A stretch of DNA of 64,000 nt, taken from positions 124,001 through 188,000 of the forward strand of contig CP126743.1 of NCBI GenBank assembly GCA_036287865.1, in the 5' to 3' direction. Under the pieces are notes generated by a model. The model was not told the origin of the DNA. It did not search any database and was given only the letters and a program-made list of their open reading frames with translations. Position numbers and translations under genes: made by a program. Position 1 is the first letter of the stretch. Every line of letters begins with the position of its first letter. Of this stretch, positions 1 to 8,425 are shown one piece after another. This DNA comes from Fluviibacter phosphoraccumulans_A (GTDB lineage: Bacteria; Pseudomonadota; Gammaproteobacteria; Burkholderiales; Rhodocyclaceae).

Positions 1-493
1 ACCAATCAGCACGGCTGAGAACTTGATACGCTCAGCCCAGGCACCGACGAGCAGTGCACAGGTAATGGCGGCAAACGCGCCCTGGAAGACCACAAAGGTC
101 AGCTCAGGAATCGCCACACCCTTCGGAGAAGGTACCGGTCAGCGTTTCGCCAGTAATGCCCTTGAGCAGGATCTTGTCGAAAGAGCCGAAGAAGGCAGTG
201 TACAGCGAGTGACCTTCGGTGAAGGCAACGCTATAGCCATAAACAACCCACAGCAGCGAGATCAGCGAAAATACCACAAAGACCTGGATCAGCAGCGACA
301 GCACGTTCTTCTTACGAATGAGACCGCCGTAGAACAGCGCCAGACCAGGGATCGACATCAGAATCACGAACGCCGAACACACCATGATCCAAGCGTTATC
401 AGCCTTGTTCATGACGGGCTCAGCTGCCGCAGGTTCTGCCAGGGCTACTGAGCTGGCTAGCAGCGGTAGCAGCATTGCGAGATATTTTTTCAT
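1..493 (-). pseudogene. amt: Ammonium transporter Amt, 5' part, frameshifted and cut by the window edge
   Basis: This is the N-terminal part of an Amt/Rh family inner-membrane ammonium channel. It opens with a cleavable signal peptide (MKKYLAMLLPLLASSVALA), as many proteobacterial Amt proteins do, then two hydrophobic segments containing the family motif PGLALFYGGLIRKKN. The reading frame from 493 breaks near 121-128, where one extra base stands beside a GGG run. The expected continuation (VAIPELTFVVFQGAF) resumes in another frame and runs off the window at base 1. AAGGAG lies 8 nt before the ATG. It is the second gene of a glnK-amt unit, 21 nt after glnK. The call is firm; whether the shift is real or a sequence error is not decidable here. 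Confidence 0.85.
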
Positions 494-514
494 GAATAAA
501 CTCCTTGGGTTCGA

Positions 515-853
515 TTAAAGGGCCGTCTCACCGGTTTCGCCGGTGCGGATACGAACCACTTCTTCAAGCGGGAAGACAGAAATCTTGCCGTCGCCGATCT
601 TGCCGGTGGCAGCGGATTTTTCGATGGCTTCGATCACTTGCTCCAGGATGCTGTCAGCTACTGCGGTTTCCAGCTTTACCTTCGGCAGAAAATCGACGAC
701 ATACTCAGCGCCGCGATAGAGTTCTGTATGGCCTTTCTGACGACCGAAGCCTTTGACTTCAGTCACAGTCACGCCCTGTACGCCGACAGCGGCGAGTGCT
801 TCATGCACTTCGTCCAGCTTGAACGGCTTGATAATTGCGGTAACTAGTTTCAT
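515..853 (-). CDS. glnK: PII nitrogen signal protein GlnK/GlnB
   Basis: This is a 112-residue PII protein of normal length, a trimeric sensor of 2-oxoglutarate and ATP/ADP that gates AmtB and controls nitrogen metabolism. The start MKLVTAIIKPFKLDEV, the T-loop (GFGRQKGHTELYRGAEY) with the uridylylated Tyr51, and the C-terminal motif region (TGKIGDGKISVFPLEE) are all present. Being first in a unit with amt points to GlnK rather than GlnB. The ATG at 853 lies only 5 nt from the inverted repeat of an IS1595-type remnant, so its native promoter and leader have been replaced. The only ribosome-binding candidate is a weak GCGGG inside the IS end. Confidence 0.93.
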   Translation of the reverse strand: MKLVTAIIKPFKLDEVHEALAAVGVQGVTVTEVKGFGRQKGHTELYRGAEYVVDFLPKVKLETAVADSILEQVIEAIEKSAATGKIGDGKISVFPLEEVVRIRTGETGETAL

Positions 854-858
854 GAACC

Positions 859-881
859 CGCTGTATTCAGATTATAAGTTG
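859..881. repeat. Left terminal inverted repeat of the IS1595-type element
   Basis: This 23-bp end pairs with 1600-1622 with 3 mismatches. It is the glnK-proximal end and lies 5 nt from the glnK start codon. Confidence 0.85.
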
Positions 882-1565
882 ACGTACTCAGTTCGTAGCG
901 CATGAAACAGGAACTGCTGTGCAGTGACATTGTCGCGAAAGCGATCAATGAATCGACGCCACCCGAGGTAATTGTGCAGATACTTGGTGGCGACGCCTTT
1001 GAATCGCACCATCCAGGTTCTTAGGCGGCTGTCATAGGCGTTGACGTTCTGTACATGCCAAGATTCCGTTCCACCTGGGCCATGATAACTAGCCAGACTC
1101 AATACCAAGAGTTCTTGCGGCGACACCATAGCCAGGGTTGCCATCGCTGCTGAGTACCGCATCTTTGCTCAATGCGGGACGTAATGCCGCCGTCAAAGCA
1201 AAGGCATTGACGGAATCCAACACACAGTCATGGGTTAAGCGACTGCCACGTTGCATTGCAACCAGCACAGGCACCCTCTTTGTTGCTGGCATGTCCTTAT
1301 CTGGACCGCCCCGCTTTTTTGGTGAACGGGGGATCTCTTTTTAGCGTTGCTGCCCCCGCAGCTTACCAAATTTCACAATGGCATCATTTGCACAGTGAGG
1401 GCAATGAATCTGACCACCAAGTCGCTCATCGATTAGTCGCTGACTATCGTCGTGATCCGCGAGCGTTCTCACTCGGGTCATCAGCGCTTCGCGCTGCGTT
1501 GGTGTCAGACCTTCCAGTTCGTTCACAAGTTTTTGAAAGGACTGGCTATCCATCTTCGCTCTCAC
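872..1565 (-). pseudogene. IS1595-family transposase remnant in three pieces
   Basis: Piece 1 (1565-1341) is the N-terminus, with the first half of a zinc ribbon (IHCPHCANDAIVKFG), and then stops. Piece 2 (1292-1089) has RVPVLVAMQRGSRLTHD and VLSSDGNPGY, parts of the DDE core. Piece 3 (1162-872) has the C-terminal signature HVQNVNAYDSRLRTWM and KYLHNYLGWRRF. The pieces lie in different frames, and about 100 residues between the zinc ribbon and the core are missing. The gene cannot make an active transposase. The family assignment rests on the C-terminal motif and zinc ribbon. Confidence 0.82.
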
Positions 1566-1599
1566 TTAGCATTTAGGTAAAAATGATATAATAATTCAT

Positions 1600-1622
1600 C
1601 AACCAACAATCTGAATACAGCG
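1600..1622. repeat. Right terminal inverted repeat of the IS1595-type element
   Basis: This is the reverse complement of 859-881 at 20 of 23 positions and marks the transposase-start end of the element. Confidence 0.85.
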
Positions 1623-1623
1623 C

Positions 1624-1788
1624 TCATTCCTGCTCTATAAGGCGTTGCGTCCCTGGTTGGCCACGTATCGTGGTCTAGAGGGCAATTTAGCCTGGTCCGG
1701 CAGTTTGCCGCCTTTACCGGCACAAAAATTGGAGCCGGGTGCTGCTTATGCAGGCGTCAATTTGCTGGCGGCCCGTTTGGTTTCCTGA
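1624..1788 (+). other. Unassigned open segment between the IS remnant and the truncated nitroreductase
   Basis: On the plus strand, frame from 1624, 54 codons read without a stop until TGA at 1786-1788. The peptide looks protein-like (it contains ALRPWLATYRGLEG and ends GVNLLAARLVS) but has no start codon or family I recognise. It overlaps the last codons of the nitroreductase fragment on the other strand, exactly where that protein stops resembling its family. I read it as a leftover 3' end of another gene brought in by a rearrangement next to the IS. It could also be chance. Confidence 0.3.
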
Positions 1789-2087
1789 TCTAAAACCTGC
1801 TGTAAATAGCTGTCATCCATCCGCGTCCGGGCGCACATGACTACCACCAGAGCGGCATTTTTAATTTTTGGTTCGTTATAAGCAAAATCACCTGAGGTAC
1901 CGGCTGCCACTTTTGCCTTAGCGGCCTCAGAACTGGCTAAAAAGAAGTGCCACGGCTGCGCATTGGTTGAAGATGGGCTCATGCGCAACAAGCTATACAC
2001 CGCATCTACCTGATCCTGACTTAATTGGCAGGCCGGTTCAAACGCCTTCGTGGTTTTACGTTGCTGGATTAGGTCAACAATATGCAT
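1746..2087 (-). pseudogene. NAD(P)H nitroreductase (NfsB-like), C-terminally truncated
   Basis: The N-terminal half of an oxygen-insensitive nitroreductase is clear: MHIVDLIQQRKTTKAF, then MSPSSTNAQPWHFFLAS (FMN-binding region), then DDSYLQQVLDQE. Family members run to about 217 residues. This one loses similarity after LDQE and stops after 113 residues, so the second half of the FMN site and dimer is gone. The start at 2087 is chosen because GAGGA lies about 8 nt upstream and the family begins MHI; a GTG five codons earlier is less likely. The break adjoins the IS remnant, so an IS-linked deletion is a reasonable cause. Confidence 0.78.
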
Positions 2088-2156
2088 TGGTAGTTTCCTC
2101 ACACGCTTTTAAAGCAAGCTTAGTCGGCTTCAGCTAGTATGTTAACCGGATAAGAC

Positions 2157-4955
2157 ATGCTCATGACAGATCTCGATTTATATACGCTTCCGACAGTTTC
2201 GTTAACAGACATCACTGCGGATTCGACCATTGTTTGCGCTACGCTCCGCCTGGCTCAAACCCTGTCTCATGCGCACGATAAGCAAATGCAGGCGGGTGCC
2301 GGGTGGCACACCCTAAAAACCCTGACGCTAGGCCAATGGCTTGGTAATTTACACTGTGCCCTGGCTCTGCGCGGCAAAGCACCTGCCGCACTGAATCATT
2401 TACGTGTCTTGAATGCCTTTCAAGAGCAATTAGTCTGGGAATCGGTGATTAAAGCCCAAATCGACAGCACTACTGGATCTTTATTCGATTTACAGGCACT
2501 AGCTGCCAATGCCGCACAGGCCCATAAACTTGCTATCGAGTGGAACATCCCTGTTAGCGGGAGCGATCAGGGCAGCGAGGAACAGCTGCAGTTTCACCAA
2601 TGGCAAATTGCGTTCAGAGTTTACTGTCAGGAAAAGGGTCTCATCGATGGTGCCAGCCTGAACGCGCAGCTGATCGACTATCTATCAGAGATTGATTACG
2701 CATTGCTACCAACCCATCTCTGCTTCGCCGGGTTTGACCACTACACCGCACTAGAAAAGAAACTACACGCCCAACTTAATGCGCGCGGCATTAAGGTTCT
2801 AGCGCTTGATCATGCCGGGCGCATGGGACACATCACCCGTATCAGTCCCCCGAATCTTGATCGAGAGTATCTGGCGATTGCCGCTTGGGCAAAACGTCAC
2901 TTGTCTAGCAACCCACAGGCTCGCCTTGGCATTGTTGCTCCGGGCCTTGAGGCTTATCAACAACCTTTGCAAGATGCGTTAGAAGACATGCTCACACCCG
3001 AGCATATTATTGCGCGTAACGCACACCAGCCCCGGCCGTTTAACATCAGTCTCGGGCAAGCTTTGTCCAGCACACCCATTGTGCAATGCGCCCTCACGCT
3101 ACTTCAGGTAATTAGTGAGCGACAGGACATTGATCAATCGCGTATCGCATCACTTTTGCATAGCCCTTACTGGTCTTGCCCCGGGCAAATCACCGAGTCC
3201 GATGCGCGAGCGCGTCTTGATGCCGCATTTAGATCGAGCGTTTCACTCAAGGCCCCGCTCAGTCGCTACAACCACTTTGCCGCCTGGTTTCTGAATGAGC
3301 ATCAATTGCTCGCCCCCGCTTTACAGCAACATCTTCACGCCCTGGCGCAAGCTGCCAAAGACACCCAGAATAGTCGTCTACCATCCGGATGGCGCCATGC
3401 GCTCGAGTCGCTGCTTGCCAAAACAGGCTGGCTCGCTGAAGGCAAGCTCAACAGCATCGAGTTCCAGACCCGCCAGGCCTTCATCGAGGCATTAAATGAG
3501 CTTGCCCGTATTGATAACATTACAGGCAAACTCACTTTTAAAAAGACAATCAGGCTCCTGCATCAACTCTGTAATGAACGGCTCTTCCAGCCTAAAACCA
3601 GGGGTAATCCCCCCATACAGATTCTTGGTGTGCTTGAATCCACCGGCATTGAATTTGATGCGCTCTGGTTTGCCGGATTAACCGAAGCCAATTGGCCGCC
3701 AGCAGCCCACCCCAACCCATTACTTTCTATTGCTGCCCAGCGCCAACAACACGCACCCAACGCCTGTGCGAACGTCCAGCTCGATTTTGCACAACGTATT
3801 CAGAGCCGCTTGCTGCGTAGCGCCCCCGAGATTGTTATGAGCGCGCCGCACATGGATGGCGACACTGAACTTCAGCCGAGCGCGTTGATTGCACATATTC
3901 CGATTAGCGTTTTACCTGATTCAGATGGAGTGTCGTGGGTCACTGCCATAGATCATGCTTCCAGCCAACGACTAGAGGCTATCGAAGATGCTCAGGCACC
4001 CGCCGTCAATCCGGGAGCGCATGTCCGAGGGGGTACCTGGCTACTAAAAGCACAGGCGATTTGCCCAGCCTGGGGTTACTATCAGTACCGGCTCGGCGCA
4101 GTGCCACTTGAGAAGCCTGTTGAAGGGCTTGATGCCCGACAACAGGGCACACTGGTTCATGATGCCCTCGAGAAATTCTGGAAACAGACCAAGGATCACT
4201 CAGGGTTAATGGCGGTGATGGGCAATGGGCTGACAGCGGCGATTGATCAGGTGATTGATGAAGTACTCACTGCCTACAACACCAACAAGAAACACGAGCC
4301 CCTAAAACCACGGCAGCAGAATTTAGAACGCAAGCGGCTACAGAGACTCCTGACCCGATGGCTTGAAATGGAAGCCGCGCGGGAAGCGCCTTTCACTGTG
4401 ATTCATTGCGAACATGAGTTCAAGCACAATATTGGCGGCATTGAAGTCCGGATGTTTATAGACCGTATTGACCTGCTTGCCGATGGCTGCTTGGTAATTA
4501 TTGACTATAAAACCGGTGCCAATATTGATACACGCAATTGGGCCAGCCCCCGTCTTACCGAGCCTCAATTGCCCATTTACGCCGCCATTGCCACACCCAG
4601 CGAAGGTGATGTTGCTGGCGTAGCTTTCGGACAAGTGCATTTGAGTAAACTCGCATTCAAAGGCATTGGCGATGGAGACAAGCTCCTGCCAGGTGTCGAA
4701 GACCTTCAGAGCTTTCGGGTGCGCAGAGTATTTGATGCAGCTACATTTCCAGACTGGGCCAGCGTTCTAGCCCACTGGCGTAGCGCCATCCATGGTATTG
4801 CCGAAGAGGTATGCGAGGGAAATGCGGGCGTGCGCTTCGCTAACGCAAACGATCTCCTCTATTGCGATGTGCGCCCTTTATTACGGCTCGCTGAACGGGA
4901 TGATCAGCTTAAGTCTGCTGCGCACGCGTCCGCTTTGTCAAAGGACTACTCATGA
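2157..4955 (+). CDS. AddB-like PD-(D/E)XK nuclease of a double-strand-break repair pair
   Basis: This 932-residue protein resembles the betaproteobacterial 'probable DNA repair protein' family, which fills the AddB position of an AddAB-type helicase-nuclease. The C-terminal third has a PD-(D/E)XK nuclease signature: IDRIDLLADG at about 768-777, VIIDYKTG with Asp783 and Lys785, and QLPIYA at about 805. The middle contains a UvrD-like C-terminal pattern (LESTGIEFDALWFAGLTE). I see no intact Walker A motif, as expected for an AddB-type subunit. A second ATG lies at 2163. Its stop overlaps the next start by 4 nt (ATGA), so the pair is translationally coupled. Leading role: resection of broken ends for RecA loading. 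Confidence 0.85.
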   Translation: MLMTDLDLYTLPTVSLTDITADSTIVCATLRLAQTLSHAHDKQMQAGAGWHTLKTLTLGQWLGNLHCALALRGKAPAALNHLRVLNAFQEQLVWESVIKAQIDSTTGSLFDLQALAANAAQAHKLAIEWNIPVSGSDQGSEEQLQFHQWQIAFRVYCQEKGLIDGASLNAQLIDYLSEIDYALLPTHLCFAGFDHYTALEKKLHAQLNARGIKVLALDHAGRMGHITRISPPNLDREYLAIAAWAKRHLSSNPQARLGIVAPGLEAYQQPLQDALEDMLTPEHIIARNAHQPRPFNISLGQALSSTPIVQCALTLLQVISERQDIDQSRIASLLHSPYWSCPGQITESDARARLDAAFRSSVSLKAPLSRYNHFAAWFLNEHQLLAPALQQHLHALAQAAKDTQNSRLPSGWRHALESLLAKTGWLAEGKLNSIEFQTRQAFIEALNELARIDNITGKLTFKKTIRLLHQLCNERLFQPKTRGNPPIQILGVLESTGIEFDALWFAGLTEANWPPAAHPNPLLSIAAQRQQHAPNACANVQLDFAQRIQSRLLRSAPEIVMSAPHMDGDTELQPSALIAHIPISVLPDSDGVSWVTAIDHASSQRLEAIEDAQAPAVNPGAHVRGGTWLLKAQAICPAWGYYQYRLGAVPLEKPVEGLDARQQGTLVHDALEKFWKQTKDHSGLMAVMGNGLTAAIDQVIDEVLTAYNTNKKHEPLKPRQQNLERKRLQRLLTRWLEMEAAREAPFTVIHCEHEFKHNIGGIEVRMFIDRIDLLADGCLVIIDYKTGANIDTRNWASPRLTEPQLPIYAAIATPSEGDVAGVAFGQVHLSKLAFKGIGDGDKLLPGVEDLQSFRVRRVFDAATFPDWASVLAHWRSAIHGIAEEVCEGNAGVRFANANDLLYCDVRPLLRLAERDDQLKSAAHASALSKDYS

Positions 4956-7900
4956 ACCGCGCTAACTTTGTGCCCAGCGCCCGAATGAGCGACCAGGAGC
5001 AACTGCAGGCTGATGCCGCCGCACGCCAACAAGCACTAGATCCGAGCCAATCATTTATTGTCGATGCCCCCGCAGGCGCCGGCAAAACAGAACTGCTGAC
5101 CCAACGTTTTCTGGTACTTCTAGCACGCGTAAACGAACCCGAAGAAGTTGTGGCGCTCACCTTTACCCGCAAAGCAGCTGCAGAAATGCGAGATCGCATT
5201 ATGGCTAGCCTGCGTGCAGCGACGCAGCCTCTGCCGGACGATGCGCCACCCCACAAGCAAAAAACCCGTTCGCTCGCTTTAGATGTTTTGAAGCAGAACA
5301 ATCTACGCACGTGGCAGCTGCTCGATCAACCGGGTCGTTTACGGGTGATGACGCTCGATGCGCTATCCATGAGCCTGGCGCGTCAGATGCCTTTACTGAC
5401 CCGTTTTGGCACACAACCCGCATTAAGTACCGAGTGTAAACCGCTATACGAAGAAGCTGCGCGCAATACACTCGCGCTTTTAGAATCCGCAGAAGAAGAG
5501 GCTGACCGCAACACAGTGGAACGTGTCCTTGCTTACTTTGACAACGACTCAGGTCGGCTGCAGAGCATGCTCGTTGCGATGCTAGAACGCCGCGATCAGT
5601 GGCAACGCTATACACATCTGGGACAGAGCGCACAGGTTCAATCAGCCGTAACCCATGTTCTTGAACGCCTGATTGACGAAGAGCTTTCGTTGATTGCTGC
5701 CGCGCTTAACCGTGTCTTTACGTCGGAGGTGATGAGTGCTGCGCGGCATGCTGCAAGCAATAGTCCGGATTCACCCGTTCGTTTGCTGTCTGACTGGGAT
5801 AGTGCATTGTCCACAAAGCCTGATTATCTACCGCGTTGGCGCGCTATTGCCGATCTGTTCTTAACCGCGGAGAACAAACTACGTAAAGATTATCGCAGCC
5901 CGATCAATCTAGCTGGCAAGGAAAATAAGACGCAAAAACAAACGCTGAAAGAATCGCTTGCGATTCTTGAAGCAGACGACCTAGTTAGTTCTCTTTCGCG
6001 CATTCGTGAACTGCCAGATCCACATCTGGGCGATGCTGAAGCAATGATCGTTCAGGATCTTGCCCGGCTGCTGCAGTTGGCCTATGGGAACCTGTGGTTG
6101 AGCTTTACCCAGGAAAAAACTGTTGACCATACCGAGATAACGCGACGTGCGCTGTTCGCCCTGGGCGAACCGGAAAACCCCACGGATCTGGCTCAGCAGC
6201 TGGACTATCAGATTTGCCATTTACTCGTCGACGAGTTCCAGGACACAAGCCCTAGCCAAGTCGAGCTACTGGAAATGCTTACCGCTGCCTGGACTGCGGA
6301 TCGCGGTCAAACCCTGTTCCTGGTGGGCGACCCGATGCAATCCATCTACCGGTTCCGCAAAGCGGATGTTGGCCTATTTATACGCGTACGCCAAAATGGC
6401 ATTGGCCATATCCACCCGTTACCGCTGCGGTTATATCAAAACAATCGCTCCGTTAAAAATATCGTCGACTGGGTTAACCACACCTTTGCCGATATTTTTG
6501 CAGAAAAGGATGACGCCACGCGCGGCGCAGTTTGTTTTAGCCCAGCTGTCGCCAAAAAACCCCTGTTGAATCAGGCGGGCGTCACCATTCACCCCCTTAT
6601 CAGCAGAGATCGTGATCCAGAGACAGATGAGAAAGCGACCCGCTATCTCACCGACCAGCAGGAAGCCGAAATAATTGTTCGCCTGATACAGGAATCACGG
6701 GCAGAAGCACCCCATGCCAAGATTGCTGTGCTCGTACGTGCCCGCAGCCACCTTAACGCACTGGTCGATCTTTTGCAGGCCCAAGAACCACGCATTGCGT
6801 TACAAGCGGTTGAAATTGATGCGCTTGCCGCGCGCCAATCGGTTCAAGATCTAGTTTCTCTTACCCAGGCACTTCACCATCAGGGCGATCGCATTAATTG
6901 GCTTGCGATACTTCGTGCACCCTGGTGCGGACTTTCACTGGCCGATCTACATCAACTTGCAGCGCATGATCATGAGCAAACCATTTGGTCGCTTATGCAA
7001 GATGAGTCTCTGATAAATCAACTGTCAACCGATGGGCAAGTGAGACTCCGCCGGATTCGACAATGCATCAGTGATGCTTATAAGGCACGAAGTCTGCAAC
7101 GTTCACGACGCTGGATTGAGGGCGTCTGGCGCGCATTAGGTGGGCCATTCTGCCTCAATAAGCCAAACGATGCGACAGATGTTCAGGCATTCCTGCAGCT
7201 ACTCGACAAGCTAGACGTCCATGGCTCGCTGGACTTGACCCGCCTCGATGATGGATTGGGTCGGCTGTTTGCCGCTCCCGACGCTTCTCTTGACAGCCAG
7301 CACGTGCAATTAATGACTGTGCACAAATCCAAGGGGCTGCAATTTGATACGGTGATCCTTCCGGGGCTACACAAACGGCTCCCTTCCGACGACAAGCCCT
7401 TGATTATCTGGGACACGGTACTGCTCGACGATGACCACGAACATCTTGTCGTTGCGCCTGTGCCACCCGTAGGCGCACCGCCATCAGATACACCTACGGC
7501 TTACGAGTTCCTACGCAATCTTGAAAAGACACGGGCGCTTAACGAAGCCCAGCGCGTTCTTTATGTTGCCGTTACCCGGGCAGAGCGACGTCTGCACATG
7601 CTCGGCGTTGCCTATAGAGACCTTAAATCTGAAAACAGCCATGCCTTGAAAGCGCCCGCTGCAACGTCACTACTCGCCCCCCTCTGGCCAGCCCTAGAAC
7701 ACAGATTCCTAGAGGCTGCGGCACAGCCTGGCGATACCGCTGCTTCTGTTAAGCAAATTGATTCGGCAGACTTTGTGCCCCGCTTGATACGGCTTCGTAG
7801 CGACTATTTAAGTGCCCCTGCGCCTGTCGACAACACCATCGAATCATTTCCCAGCCACGATCAGGCCTATGATAGTGACCACCAGACGATCGACATGGCG

Positions 7901-8410
7901 ATTGGTACGCTCACGCATCGTTACCTTGAAGCCATTGCCAACGATGGATTAACGGCTTGGTCGCGTGAGCGCATCTCACTACTGTTACCCCACTTCGAAC
8001 AATTCTTTACGCATGAGGGCTATGAATCCACTGCCTGCAGTGATGCGGCTAAACTGGTTCACGATGCACTACACGGCGCTCTCGACAGCAAAGATGGACG
8101 TTGGCTGCTTGGACCACATGAGGCCGCCGATTGCGAGGTGCAGATGAGCAGTCTACAGCCTGACGCTCCAGATCGCTTTAGCCATCACGTCATTGACCGC
8201 ACGTTCATTCATGCCGGCGAACGCTGGATTATCGATTACAAGACATTATGTCTCGTCGAATCTGAAGAGCCGATTAAGCAGCGACTCAAAAGCAAGGCAT
8301 TAACTTACCAGCCTCAACTTGAACGCTATGCCGCATTATTTGCCAAAGAAGGCTTAAATGTCCGCACCGCCATCTTTTTTCCAAGTCATGGCACACTAAT
8401 CGAAGTGTAA
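4952..8410 (+). CDS. AddA-like UvrD/Rep-family helicase-exonuclease
   Basis: This 1152-residue protein is an SF1A helicase fused to a RecB-type nuclease. Motifs are in order: Walker A APAGAGKTELL (Lys45), Ia ALTFTRKAAAEMRDR, II LLVDEFQDTS (Asp427-Glu428), III GDPMQSIYRFRKAD (about 458-471), V LMTVHKSKGLQFD (about 790-802), VI LYVAVTRAERR (about 870-880), and a C-terminal nuclease motif RWIIDYKT near 1091-1098. The ORF is uninterrupted over 3.4 kb. AAAGGA sits about 6 nt before the ATG at 4952, which supports this start. It pairs with the upstream AddB-like protein and would be the motor that unwinds and degrades broken DNA ends. Confidence 0.92.
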   Translation: MNRANFVPSARMSDQEQLQADAAARQQALDPSQSFIVDAPAGAGKTELLTQRFLVLLARVNEPEEVVALTFTRKAAAEMRDRIMASLRAATQPLPDDAPPHKQKTRSLALDVLKQNNLRTWQLLDQPGRLRVMTLDALSMSLARQMPLLTRFGTQPALSTECKPLYEEAARNTLALLESAEEEADRNTVERVLAYFDNDSGRLQSMLVAMLERRDQWQRYTHLGQSAQVQSAVTHVLERLIDEELSLIAAALNRVFTSEVMSAARHAASNSPDSPVRLLSDWDSALSTKPDYLPRWRAIADLFLTAENKLRKDYRSPINLAGKENKTQKQTLKESLAILEADDLVSSLSRIRELPDPHLGDAEAMIVQDLARLLQLAYGNLWLSFTQEKTVDHTEITRRALFALGEPENPTDLAQQLDYQICHLLVDEFQDTSPSQVELLEMLTAAWTADRGQTLFLVGDPMQSIYRFRKADVGLFIRVRQNGIGHIHPLPLRLYQNNRSVKNIVDWVNHTFADIFAEKDDATRGAVCFSPAVAKKPLLNQAGVTIHPLISRDRDPETDEKATRYLTDQQEAEIIVRLIQESRAEAPHAKIAVLVRARSHLNALVDLLQAQEPRIALQAVEIDALAARQSVQDLVSLTQALHHQGDRINWLAILRAPWCGLSLADLHQLAAHDHEQTIWSLMQDESLINQLSTDGQVRLRRIRQCISDAYKARSLQRSRRWIEGVWRALGGPFCLNKPNDATDVQAFLQLLDKLDVHGSLDLTRLDDGLGRLFAAPDASLDSQHVQLMTVHKSKGLQFDTVILPGLHKRLPSDDKPLIIWDTVLLDDDHEHLVVAPVPPVGAPPSDTPTAYEFLRNLEKTRALNEAQRVLYVAVTRAERRLHMLGVAYRDLKSENSHALKAPAATSLLAPLWPALEHRFLEAAAQPGDTAASVKQIDSADFVPRLIRLRSDYLSAPAPVDNTIESFPSHDQAYDSDHQTIDMAIGTLTHRYLEAIANDGLTAWSRERISLLLPHFEQFFTHEGYESTACSDAAKLVHDALHGALDSKDGRWLLGPHEAADCEVQMSSLQPDAPDRFSHHVIDRTFIHAGERWIIDYKTLCLVESEEPIKQRLKSKALTYQPQLERYAALFAKEGLNVRTAIFFPSHGTLIEV

Positions 8411-8425
8411 ACAAAGGGGTTAAAC

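Larger units (their letters stand above)
859..1622 (-). mobile_element. Degenerate IS1595-family (ISXO2-like) insertion sequence
   Basis: The element is bounded by two 23-bp terminal inverted repeats, at 859-881 and 1600-1622, that match at 20 of 23 positions and begin CGCTGTATTCAGATT. Between them lie three broken pieces of an IS1595-type transposase on the minus strand. At about 760 bp it is shorter than an intact ISXO2-like element because the middle of the transposase is deleted. The flanking 8-mers (851-858 and 1623-1630) do not match, so no target duplication remains. It sits directly upstream of glnK. Confidence 0.82.

Noticed and set aside
851..1630. Target-site duplication flanking the IS1595-type element
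   Set aside because: The 8-mers outside the two inverted repeats do not match, so no duplication can be claimed; a later deletion or rearrangement may have removed it.
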